Part shown: in pieces, positions 33,960 through 40,987 of the stretch
Layout of the letters: each line of letters opens with the position of its first letter
How positions within the stretch are numbered: the first letter of the stretch is position 1
From: Bacteroidota bacterium
GTDB taxonomy: Bacteria > Bacteroidota > Bacteroidia > Chitinophagales > Chitinophagaceae
Direction: 5' to 3'
Assembly (NCBI GenBank): GCA_018267915.1
Contig: JAFDXN010000025.1
Coordinates: forward strand, 310,001-374,000
Length of the DNA stretch: 64,000 nucleotides
Translations under genes and position numbers: made by a program
Notes under the pieces: generated by a model
The model's database searches: none
What the model was told of the DNA's origin: nothing
What the model saw: only the letters and a program-made list of their open reading frames with translations

Positions 33960-34065
33960 TCAGGCTATTGTTTCTTTTATAAATTTATTAGCTTTGCATT
34001 GCGATTAAAATCGTGGCGTAATCCGAAAAGCCGAAAGAGTAGGAGTAACCTAAATATTCTAACTA

Positions 34066-34905
34066 ATGAAAAAAGCACTAATTACGTGTGTGATCCTGTC
34101 TACACTTTATCTAGCCAGTTGTAACAAGAAAACAGCACAACCAAATCCCGCATTACATTCACAGCAAACATTTGCCACAATTACAAATCCTGATCTTGTG
34201 GGAACCGTTCACAATGAAACCCTAGAATATGTCTACGATAGTTTACAGGTAGATTCTTCCCGCTTGGATTCATTGACAAGGGAGCAAATATTTGCTTTGA
34301 CAATGCACTTATCTGCAAAATATCTAGCAGCTGAAGGTAGCTGCGGTCTTACCGAGTCTCAGATTATCAATTTTTATACTCAACAGATGCACCTAACATA
34401 TGCTAGCGCCAGCAATATGTATACTAACCAAGATGCAGTTATTTCTAGTTTATTAAATAATTTTAGCGGCGTCAAGAAAACTTACGTTGGTCAAATTTTT
34501 AATGCCATTGATAGTTTTGGAACTTATGACAGTTTGGTAGTTTATACCGATTCCATTCTTGCTCACGCGCAGGCAAGTTTTTCCGGGTCTTCCGGTGCTA
34601 GTGACTACAATGAAATTGCTGCATACGTAAGTATTGCCCAACATTCGTGGTCTTATTGGGATACAAACGACGAAATAGGTACTTGGGTTTCATTTTTAAC
34701 TCCTCATATACAAAATGCAACTTACGCACATAGAGACTCTAGAGGTATGCATGTATTTAGGCAGACTGTGAAGGGCGATGTTGAGTGGGGCGTTAGTGGT
34801 GCTTTAACTGGCCTGGGTTTTGCCGGGGTCGGGGCTTTGGCCGGTGCTATGATTGGAGCACCTGTAGGATCTGCGTGGAGTGCAATTTGGTCATTATGGG
34901 ATTAA
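34066..34905 (+). CDS. Lipoprotein with bacteriocin-like Gly-zipper C-terminus
   Basis: The 279-residue product has a lipobox (YLASC), an all-helical middle with many Ser/Thr residues, and a C-terminal 35-residue hydrophobic segment dense in Gly and Ala (GALTGLGFAGVGALAGAMIG, then PVGSAWSAIWSLWD). Such Gly-zipper ends with a Trp-rich tip are seen in class II bacteriocins and some pore-forming toxins. The next gene encodes a small membrane protein 10 bases downstream, as an immunity gene would. The bacteriocin idea is inference; a structural role of the tail is equally possible. Confidence 0.6.
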   Translation: MKKALITCVILSTLYLASCNKKTAQPNPALHSQQTFATITNPDLVGTVHNETLEYVYDSLQVDSSRLDSLTREQIFALTMHLSAKYLAAEGSCGLTESQIINFYTQQMHLTYASASNMYTNQDAVISSLLNNFSGVKKTYVGQIFNAIDSFGTYDSLVVYTDSILAHAQASFSGSSGASDYNEIAAYVSIAQHSWSYWDTNDEIGTWVSFLTPHIQNATYAHRDSRGMHVFRQTVKGDVEWGVSGALTGLGFAGVGALAGAMIGAPVGSAWSAIWSLWD

Positions 34906-34915
34906 CACAATAGTT

Positions 34916-35110
34916 ATGAAGACAATGGTTAAAAAGATTTTGCTACTTGTTTGGACTTCGGTGGTCGCATTAATTGTCGATTATGCCTTTAGTGGATTCA
35001 AAACCAACAAGCTTGCGGTTGCGCAGACCCTTGGATGTGCTTTTCTGCTCTTTATTGTGATAAACTTGTATCAAGAATATCAAATAAATAAAAAGTTGGG
35101 GGAAAAGTAG
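34916..35110 (+). CDS. 64-residue two-span membrane protein
   Basis: It encodes two hydrophobic helices (residues about 8-26 and 33-50) with Lys-rich ends: MKTMVKKILLLVWTSV, then CAFLLFIVINLYQEYQ. The size and topology resemble many bacteriocin immunity proteins and small orphan membrane proteins. I chose the ATG at 34916, after the stop of the previous gene, over an upstream in-frame ATG at 34880 that lies inside it. It is followed by a terminator, so the two genes form one unit. Confidence 0.6.
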   Translation: MKTMVKKILLLVWTSVVALIVDYAFSGFKTNKLAVAQTLGCAFLLFIVINLYQEYQINKKLGEK

Positions 35111-35126
35111 CTATTAAAAAATCTAG

Positions 35127-35160
35127 ACAAAAGCCGCCAATTACTGGCGGCTTTTGTCTT
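35127..35160 (+). terminator. Rho-independent terminator
   Basis: A 13-bp stem, ACAAAAGCCGCCA (35127-35139) with TGGCGGCTTTTGT (35145-35157), with T residues in its 3' arm. It closes the lipoprotein/membrane-protein pair. Confidence 0.9.
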
Positions 35161-35227
35161 TAAGCAGGAAATTTCAACGAGTAATTATATCTTTATATAT
35201 TTATGGAGTGAATTAAGGCTTATAACC

Positions 35228-36139
35228 ATGGAAAGCAAAGCGAAAGCTGCCTTTTACCTCTTTTTTATTTTCTACTGCATTTCCTGTTCAAGGGCGGCAG
35301 CCGCGGTAACCACGCTGGGCCTGAAGCAGGCCATGAAATCGAACGCTGTTATAGTAGAAGCATCCGGTAACGGGGGAGCGATGGCAAGCTGCGTGCACCT
35401 TCATATGGCCAACACTACCTGCAAGACGTTGAAAATACGGATCGATGCCGCGCTCATCTTCGATCCTGCAGACAATTTTTTCCAGAAGCTGGTAGTGGTG
35501 GGCGGCGACTCAATGATCCTAGACCCGGATAAAAAGGCTGATATAAATGTAAAGGCCTTTTGCGGCAATGCCCCGGCAGCCTGCCCGGTAAGAAACCTCC
35601 GCTACCACTTTGCGCAGCAGGGCGACAGTGCCATGATACTGACCCTGAAATATATCCGCGAGCACAAATTGTACAATAATTTGGGCCAACATGCAGTGTG
35701 GACCTTTACCAATGACCATTGCATCAATACCATCTACGACCCGGCCCTGCCGGAGGCATCGCAGAAGCTGATGGAGTATGTTGCCAAGGTGCGCCACCTG
35801 GAGATACCGAAGTACTACAGCTTTTACCAGATACAGAACCGGCCGGGCAAGTCGATGACCAAAGAAAATACAGGCAAGGAAATAGTGGAAATGCGCTGGG
35901 GCAACGAGGGCTACCGCAACATGTATGTAACAGTGTACCGCGAAGACGGCACGGTGTACAAACGCAATGCAGGCAATGAGCACTACGGCGCCGATGGCCG
36001 CAGCTTCATCGTTACTTTCGACTCGGAAAAAGAGCGCGGTATCTATTATGTAGAGCTGCGTGATGACCACAACCGCATTTGGCAACGAAAAGACGTGTCG
36101 GTGGGCATCGACTGGTGTAAGCGGCATACGCGATCATAG
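35228..36139 (+). CDS. Exported protein of unknown function, tandem paralogue 1
   Basis: The 303-residue protein has a signal sequence (YCISCSRAAAA) and begins with GLKQAMKSNAVIVEASGNGG. It shares its order of features with the following gene: the opening TLKQAxxxN, a TC...IxIDxALxF strand, DKK then IVEMRWG or MVINLDMN, and the ending (IYYVELRDDHNRIWQRK). The closing 60 residues look like a beta-sandwich. It contains several extra Cys residues that its paralogue lacks. I recognise no family with certainty. Confidence 0.65.
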   Translation: MESKAKAAFYLFFIFYCISCSRAAAAVTTLGLKQAMKSNAVIVEASGNGGAMASCVHLHMANTTCKTLKIRIDAALIFDPADNFFQKLVVVGGDSMILDPDKKADINVKAFCGNAPAACPVRNLRYHFAQQGDSAMILTLKYIREHKLYNNLGQHAVWTFTNDHCINTIYDPALPEASQKLMEYVAKVRHLEIPKYYSFYQIQNRPGKSMTKENTGKEIVEMRWGNEGYRNMYVTVYREDGTVYKRNAGNEHYGADGRSFIVTFDSEKERGIYYVELRDDHNRIWQRKDVSVGIDWCKRHTRS

Positions 36140-36349
36140 CCCCACAAATATCATCACCGTAAATTCACTCTTTCGTAGCATTCAATATACGTCCCGGCTG
36201 TTCGGCAGATTGTTGCTATCCATATATATATTCTCAATAGGTGTTGATTTTTGGCTGATTAGCCAAAAAAAAGTTAAAATTTTCTTTTTTAATACGACAA
36301 TTGTGGATAACTTTAATTCCCCTTTTTCTTACAGTATAACGTTTTACTT

Positions 36350-37228
36350 ATGAGGCAAGTATTAAAAAGCCGGTTCGTTTTACTGCTTATATGCTGTTTT
36401 GGCCTGCAGTATGCTGCACAGGCCCAGGGCAACCAAATGACGCTGAAGCAGGCACTGGATAAAAACCTGGTGATACTTAAAAGCGCCATTGCCCTTACCA
36501 GCAAAAGCGGAACCGCGGGGATAGAGTTGAGCCTTGTCAATATTACATGTGCGAATATTGCCATTGAAGTAGATCCTGCATTAGTATTCCGTCCTAAAGC
36601 GAGCGGTGCACCGGAAATGGTGCTGGCAGGTAAAGAACATTTTGAGCTGGCTTCGGAGAAGCCACAGAAGGTGGTGGTGAACAGCTACCGGATGAGCGAT
36701 GATGGCCGTGGCATAGAACAGGGCGAAAAATATAGCTACTACAAGCAAGACGCCAGCCTGAAGAAGGTGCTGAGCTATGTGAACGAAAAGCATATCAACT
36801 CTAAACTGGCGCAGGAGGCTGTGCTCACCGTGGCAGACGGCGCCCCGCTGGCCAGCGTATACGATGCTAAACAGCCCAAAGGATCGAAACAGCTGCAGAA
36901 ATTCCTGGTGTCCGACATCAAAGCCTCCAGCAGCGACGGGGCTACCGGCAAGTTCGCCGCATACAAACCGCCACCACCATTGGACACTAAGATGGTCATC
37001 AACCTCGACATGAACTACAAAAGCGCCCGCAACCTGAATATCCGCATCGTCAATGCTGAGGGTTTCGTGTACCCGGATATGATACAACGCGAGTACATCA
37101 ATGGGGCTACCGGTAGCCGTAGCGTGGACGTGGAGGTCGATACCGCCCACATGCCACACGGTACCTATTACGTCTCCGTCCGCGATGACGACAATAAGGT
37201 GTGGTCGCAGAAGACGATCACCGTATAG
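36350..37228 (+). CDS. Exported protein of unknown function, tandem paralogue 2
   Basis: The 292-residue protein has a signal peptide (QYAAQAQG) followed by TLKQALDKNLVILKSAIALTS, matching the first paralogue, and a common C-terminal segment (HGTYYVSVRDDDNKVWSQKTITV). An intervening Pro-rich stretch (KFAAYKPPPPLD) separates a helical middle domain from the beta-sandwich end. It is likely periplasmic. It is probably a duplicate of the preceding gene that has diverged widely. Confidence 0.65.
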   Translation: MRQVLKSRFVLLLICCFGLQYAAQAQGNQMTLKQALDKNLVILKSAIALTSKSGTAGIELSLVNITCANIAIEVDPALVFRPKASGAPEMVLAGKEHFELASEKPQKVVVNSYRMSDDGRGIEQGEKYSYYKQDASLKKVLSYVNEKHINSKLAQEAVLTVADGAPLASVYDAKQPKGSKQLQKFLVSDIKASSSDGATGKFAAYKPPPPLDTKMVINLDMNYKSARNLNIRIVNAEGFVYPDMIQREYINGATGSRSVDVEVDTAHMPHGTYYVSVRDDDNKVWSQKTITV

Positions 37229-37276
37229 CTTTCTCTCCCTATTTTTCCTAGCTTTATAGAACTAAAACCGTTCTGT

Positions 37277-37549
37277 ATGAGGTTTGTTTTGCCGGTCATC
37301 TTGTTGACTGTATTTATGAGCGCCACATCCTGTAAGGATACCTGGTCGCAGGAGGATAAGGATAATTACCTGAACACCTGCATGGAGGGCCTGAACGGAC
37401 AGGTGAACCCAGACAAAGCCAAGAGCTATTGCAACTGCATGCTTGACAAACTGGTAGAGCGCTATCCTGATGTGAATGATATGATGGAACACATGCAGGA
37501 TGTAGTAAACGATAGCGAACTACAGAAATGCAAGGAAAACCTGAAATAA
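37277..37549 (+). CDS. Small Cys-rich lipoprotein
   Basis: The 90-residue product has a lipobox (MSATSC) and a mature part with conserved-looking Cys residues (NTCMEGL, YCNCMLDKL, LQKCKENLK), likely two disulfide bonds in a helical hairpin. Such lipoproteins with a CNCxLDKL motif are widespread in Bacteroidota, but without known function. It lies on the same strand as the two paralogues and may be their operon partner, with 48 bases of spacing. Confidence 0.7.
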   Translation: MRFVLPVILLTVFMSATSCKDTWSQEDKDNYLNTCMEGLNGQVNPDKAKSYCNCMLDKLVERYPDVNDMMEHMQDVVNDSELQKCKENLK

Positions 37550-37620
37550 TGCGCAAGTTATTGCGTCTTGCACTATTCCTCTTCTATGATCAATCTGTCC
37601 TTTAATAAATCACACGCAAA

Positions 37621-38790
37621 TTATTGCACGAATTTCCTCTTTTCGGCTGCAATCCTACGCAGCAAGATACTGGCGCGGTAGCGGTCTTCGTGGTATTGAT
37701 CGTATAAGGAATCGAGCAGTTGCAGGCAATTAGCTGCGCCCCATTCGTCGCACCACTGGAGCAGGCCTTTGGGATAGTTCACTCCTTTGGTCATAGCCAA
37801 ATCTAGATCGGCAGCTGAGGCTACGTTGAGGTGCAGGGCATCGGCAGCTTCGTTGATGAGCATTGCGAGGATGCGCTCGTAGATCTGCGTTTGCAGCGCA
37901 TCATCATTCTTTGGTTCGGGCTGAGCGGTGCCTTCAGCGTAGTTATAGAACCCACGGCCTGATTTACGGCCCAGCCAGCCGGCTTCGAGCAGTCTTTTTT
38001 GTGAAAAGGAGGGCTTGTAGCGTGGATCGTAGAAAAAAGACTGGAAAACGGTTTCGGTTACCACGTAGTTGACATCGTGGCCGATATAATCCATGAGGGT
38101 GAAGGGCCCCATTTTGAAGCCGCCCTTATCTGTCATGGCCTTATCGATGGTGGCCATGTCGGCAATGCCTTCTTCGTATATACGGATGGCCTCGCCGTAG
38201 AAGGGGCGCGCGACGCGATTGACAATGAAGCCGGGGGTGTCTTTTGCTATTACCGGAACTTTGCCCCATCGCTGCATGAGTTCTTTGGCGGCGGGTATTA
38301 GCTTTTCATCGGTTTGTACGGCAGGTATCACTTCTACCAGGGCCATAAGCGGTGCAGGGTTGAAGAAATGCAGGCCTAAGACGCGCTCGCTTTTATTGCA
38401 GGCGGCGGCTATGGAGGTAATGGATAAGGAGGAAGTATTGCTGGAAAGAATGCAATCGTCGCTAACCACCTTTTCAAGGTCGGAGAACACTGCTTTTTTT
38501 ACTTCCAGCTTCTCTATTATGGCTTCGATAACGAGGCCACAGTCCTTAAATGCAGCTATGTCAGATACGAAGGATATGCGGCCAAATACTTCGGTGGCGT
38601 CGGGGAGCTTGCCTTTTTCTGCAAGCTTTTGGAGGGTGGTATCGAGGTTTGTTTTTGCTTTTTCGAGGGCCGAGTTGTTATTGTCGTATAGCACGACGGT
38701 GTGGCCGGCTACTGCTGCCACCTGTGCGATACCTGCACCCATTGCACCGGAGCCGATAACCCCAACTATTATGTTTTGATTTACACTCAT
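37621..38790 (-). CDS. 3-hydroxyacyl-CoA dehydrogenase
   Basis: The enzyme oxidises (S)-3-hydroxyacyl-CoA with NAD+. The 389-residue product has the Rossmann motif VIGSGAMGAGIAQVAAVAGH at its start, the catalytic SSNTSSLSI...LGLHFFNPAP...VEVI segment with His near residue 140, and the C-terminal domain (GFIVNRVARPFYGEA, MGPFTLMDYIG, GRKSGRGFY). A short second C-terminal region is typical of PaaH/Hbd proteins used in phenylacetate or butanoate metabolism. No other pathway gene is adjacent, so the substrate is open. Confidence 0.93.
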   Translation of the reverse strand: MSVNQNIIVGVIGSGAMGAGIAQVAAVAGHTVVLYDNNNSALEKAKTNLDTTLQKLAEKGKLPDATEVFGRISFVSDIAAFKDCGLVIEAIIEKLEVKKAVFSDLEKVVSDDCILSSNTSSLSITSIAAACNKSERVLGLHFFNPAPLMALVEVIPAVQTDEKLIPAAKELMQRWGKVPVIAKDTPGFIVNRVARPFYGEAIRIYEEGIADMATIDKAMTDKGGFKMGPFTLMDYIGHDVNYVVTETVFQSFFYDPRYKPSFSQKRLLEAGWLGRKSGRGFYNYAEGTAQPEPKNDDALQTQIYERILAMLINEAADALHLNVASAADLDLAMTKGVNYPKGLLQWCDEWGAANCLQLLDSLYDQYHEDRYRASILLRRIAAEKRKFVQ

Positions 38791-38800
38791 CTTGATTTAT

Positions 38801-39031
38801 TTAACCGCAAAGGCGCTAAGACCTTTATTGATTTGGTTTGGTTTGTACTCATTTAACTTTATTTAACCGCAAAGGCGCTAAGACGCAAAGACCTTTATTG
38901 ATTTGGTTTGGTTTGTACTCATTTAAACTTACTTAACCGCAAAGGCGCTAAGACGCAAAGACCTTTATTGATTTGGTTTGGTTTGTACTCATTTAACTTT
39001 ATTTAACCGCAAAGGCGCTAAGACGCAAAGG
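38801..39031. repeat. Tandem 70-bp repeats ending in CGCAAAGGCGCTAAGACG
   Basis: Units start with TTAACCGCAAAGGCGCTAAG at 38801, 38863, 38933 and 39003. The second and third are 70 bp long, the first is 62 bp (missing an 8-bp GCAAAGAC step), and the last is truncated at the GxxExxY gene. The 50-bp tails (ACCTTTATTGATTTGG and so on) are nearly identical between units. Spacing and sequence are too regular and the unit too long for a CRISPR. Confidence 0.9.
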
Positions 39032-39037
39032 CTCGCA

Positions 39038-39448
39038 CTAAAAATTGTTTACAAATCGCTTAAAGCCATCTTTAAGCAATGGAACATTAAAATTTACCAA
39101 GAAGGCTAATCTTTTATTTGATAATCGCAAATAAGAAATTACCTGGGCGTCGTAAAGGGGATGCATGGTTTCCACTGCTTTCAATTCGATTATGATCTCA
39201 TCTTCTACGAGAATATCTATCTCATAAAATTTGCCTGTGGGCTCTCCTTTATAATTAAGCTCAAGCCCTATTCTATTTCTTGCTTTGATGTTTCTCAGTT
39301 CAAATTCTTTCAGCAAAGCAAATTCGTACACGGATTCGAGCAAACCAGGACCCATTTCTTTGTGCACCGCGATACATGAGTCGAGTATTTCGCTACTCAA
39401 CTTATTAAGTTTTTCCCTTTCGGTATTTGTCATTTGTATCGCTTCCAT
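39038..39448 (-). CDS. GxxExxY family protein (PD-(D/E)XK nuclease-like)
   Basis: The 136-residue product has the family-naming motif GLLESVY (residues about 34-40) and the nuclease-like core EIDILVEDEIIIELKAVE, with Asp and the Glu-x-Lys that form a PD-(D/E)XK active site. The C-terminus LVNFNVPLLKDGFKRFVN is typical. An in-frame Met at residue 6 is an alternative start. It is bracketed by inverted copies of the CGCAAAGGCGCTAAGACG repeat (39003-39031 and 39452-39472), which suggests a small mobile cassette. Biochemical function of the family is not established. Confidence 0.88.
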   Translation of the reverse strand: MEAIQMTNTEREKLNKLSSEILDSCIAVHKEMGPGLLESVYEFALLKEFELRNIKARNRIGLELNYKGEPTGKFYEIDILVEDEIIIELKAVETMHPLYDAQVISYLRLSNKRLAFLVNFNVPLLKDGFKRFVNNF

Positions 39449-39451
39449 TCT

Positions 39452-39472
39452 CCTTTGCGTCTTTGCCGTTAA
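39452..39472. repeat. Inverted copy of the CGCAAAG repeat
   Basis: Read on the minus strand the sequence is TTAACGGCAAAGACGCAAAG, matching the head of the units at 38801-39031 in reverse orientation. Together the two sites flank the GxxExxY gene as inverted repeats. Confidence 0.75.
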
Positions 39473-39473
39473 A

Positions 39474-40478
39474 TCATTTTTTCTTGAGGGATAATATACT
39501 CCAATCTGTTTTTTCGGCGATGATGGTGTTGCTGAGGAGGCCGAGCTCGTCGATCTCCATTTCCACTACGTCGCCGGGCTGCAGCCATTGTACTTTGTAG
39601 TTGGGATCGTTTAAGAGGCCGGTGCCGTTGAGCTCCAGGAAGCAACCGGTGCCTACCGTGCCGCTGCCTATCACATCGCCAGGGAGCACATCGGCGCCAT
39701 AGGCGCAGCGTTCGATGATCTCGGCGAAGGTCCAGTCCATATCGCCCATATTGCCCTGGCTTACCTGTACGCCATTTACGCGGCAGGTCATTTTGAGGTT
39801 GTAGTTATTACCTGTGTGGTTGGGCTTTGGGGGTATGCGCAGGTGTTCGATCTCGTCGGGGGTCACCATCATGGGGCCTATCACAGTGCTGAAGTCTTTG
39901 CCTTTGGCGGGACCGAGGTTGAGGAGCATTTCTTCCATCTGCAGGGTGCGGGCGCTCATGTCGTTCATGATCATGTAGCCGGCGATGTATTTATCTGCTT
40001 CTTCGGCTTTGATATTACGACCCTTTTTGCCCAACACTACAGCGGCTTCGAGCTCGAAATCGAGTTTCCGGAAATGATCGGGCATGCAGGGTATATCGCC
40101 GGGACCCTGGATGGCGTTGTGATTGGTGAAATAAAATATGGGGTACTGGTCGAACTCGGCTATCATGTCGACCTTGCGGTTTCGACGGGCGGCGGCCACA
40201 TGCTGGCGGAAGGCATAACCATCGCGGCAGGATGTGGGGCGGGGAACCGGGGCCAGGATATGCGCCCTGTTGTAATCGGTCCCCTCCATGCCTGTGGTGC
40301 CGGCTTTGATCGCTTCGTAGGCCATGTGCCCCGCATGGGAGAGCCGCTCCCAATCGTTGAGCATGGCTGCCATGTTGTTGGGCAGTTGCAGGTTGGCCTC
40401 GTTGGTATCGTAGAGCCTGCCGTTATAATAAAATGCGAGTTGTTCTTTGCCTTGTTTGAGGTATGTGACCAGTCTCAT
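39474..40478 (-). CDS. Fumarylacetoacetate hydrolase family protein
   Basis: Enzymes of this family hydrolyse acyl-type C-C bonds, as in fumarylacetoacetate breakdown, or decarboxylate related keto acids. The 334-residue product shows DGYAFRQHVAAARRNRK, a metal-binding Glu pair in LDFELEAAVVLGKKGR, IMNDMSARTLQ, KGKDFSTVIGPM and a C-terminal GDVIGSGTVGTGCFLEL. Length and the FRQHV segment favour the FAH-type rather than the shorter FAHD1 type. No other tyrosine-degradation gene is nearby. Confidence 0.9.
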   Translation of the reverse strand: MRLVTYLKQGKEQLAFYYNGRLYDTNEANLQLPNNMAAMLNDWERLSHAGHMAYEAIKAGTTGMEGTDYNRAHILAPVPRPTSCRDGYAFRQHVAAARRNRKVDMIAEFDQYPIFYFTNHNAIQGPGDIPCMPDHFRKLDFELEAAVVLGKKGRNIKAEEADKYIAGYMIMNDMSARTLQMEEMLLNLGPAKGKDFSTVIGPMMVTPDEIEHLRIPPKPNHTGNNYNLKMTCRVNGVQVSQGNMGDMDWTFAEIIERCAYGADVLPGDVIGSGTVGTGCFLELNGTGLLNDPNYKVQWLQPGDVVEMEIDELGLLSNTIIAEKTDWSILSLKKK

Positions 40479-40987
40479 TGCTGTGCTTTTTTCAGGTTGT
40501 GAAGGTAAAGATTTTAATATTGGTTGTGATTTTTACCCGTGGAAGGTGCAAATTTTTATTCTCACAGGTTTTGATTGGTTATCAATTAGTTGAGTTGAAA
40601 AAATTTCCCAAAAATTACTCACTTTTTACCCATTTGTGCCTCATCCCCGACCCTTCTCCACTTGTGGAGAAGGGTGACTGCGCGCTTTTCGTGTTAAAGG
40701 AATCGTTGTGCATAGGCGGGAAAAAGTTCAGAAGTTGTTCGGTTATTCAAGATCGATAGTGTTTAAAGGTTATAAAATTCATTTTGCGCTGCAAAGGTAA
40801 ACTGAAGGGAGGGATATACCTGAATTGTGGATAAGATGGCCAGGAGTCGAAACGTCTTCGGTTTTATTTTGGCTTCGGTGCATGTGCTGCCGGTCGCAGA
40901 CCTGCGTTTTATTTGGTGTAACGGATGCCCTGCCGAACCCGGAACAAGAGCCGAATTAATATATACCTTTATTCATCAATTTTTACT
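40479..40987. other. Repeat-bearing intergenic region
   Basis: About 510 bases without a supported gene. It contains a perfect 12-bp palindrome (ACCCTTCTCCAC at 40650-40661 with GTGGAGAAGGGT at 40664-40675) of the kind scattered in Bacteroidota genomes. A copy of the GCTGCCGGTCGCAGACCTGC repeat lies at about 40881-40947, immediately upstream of the S41 protease gene. Confidence 0.6.
40881..40947. repeat. Interspersed repeat copy 1 (GCTGCCGGTCGCAGACCTGC)
   Basis: It aligns over about 68 bases with 44229-44297, including the shared tails (GGTGTAACGGATGCCCTGC versus GGTGTTCCGGATACCCTGC) and GGAACAA end. Both copies lie on the plus strand and just outside a signal-peptide gene. Confidence 0.75.

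Noticed and set aside
35519..36127. Minus-strand frame of 202 codons opposite the paralogue gene
   Set aside because: Antisense to a gene with a signal peptide and a paralogue; His/Val-rich content is an effect of the complementary codons.
36248..36272. TTGGCT/AGCCAA hairpin as terminator after the first paralogue
   Set aside because: On the plus strand it is followed by A residues, not T residues; it could only terminate minus-strand transcription, for which no gene is seen there.
36581..37159. Minus-strand frame of 192 codons opposite the second paralogue
   Set aside because: Same reasoning as for the first antisense frame.
38801..39031. Possible CRISPR array
   Set aside because: The units are 62-70 bp with near-identical sequence throughout, so there are no unique spacers and no cas genes. 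It is a tandem repeat.
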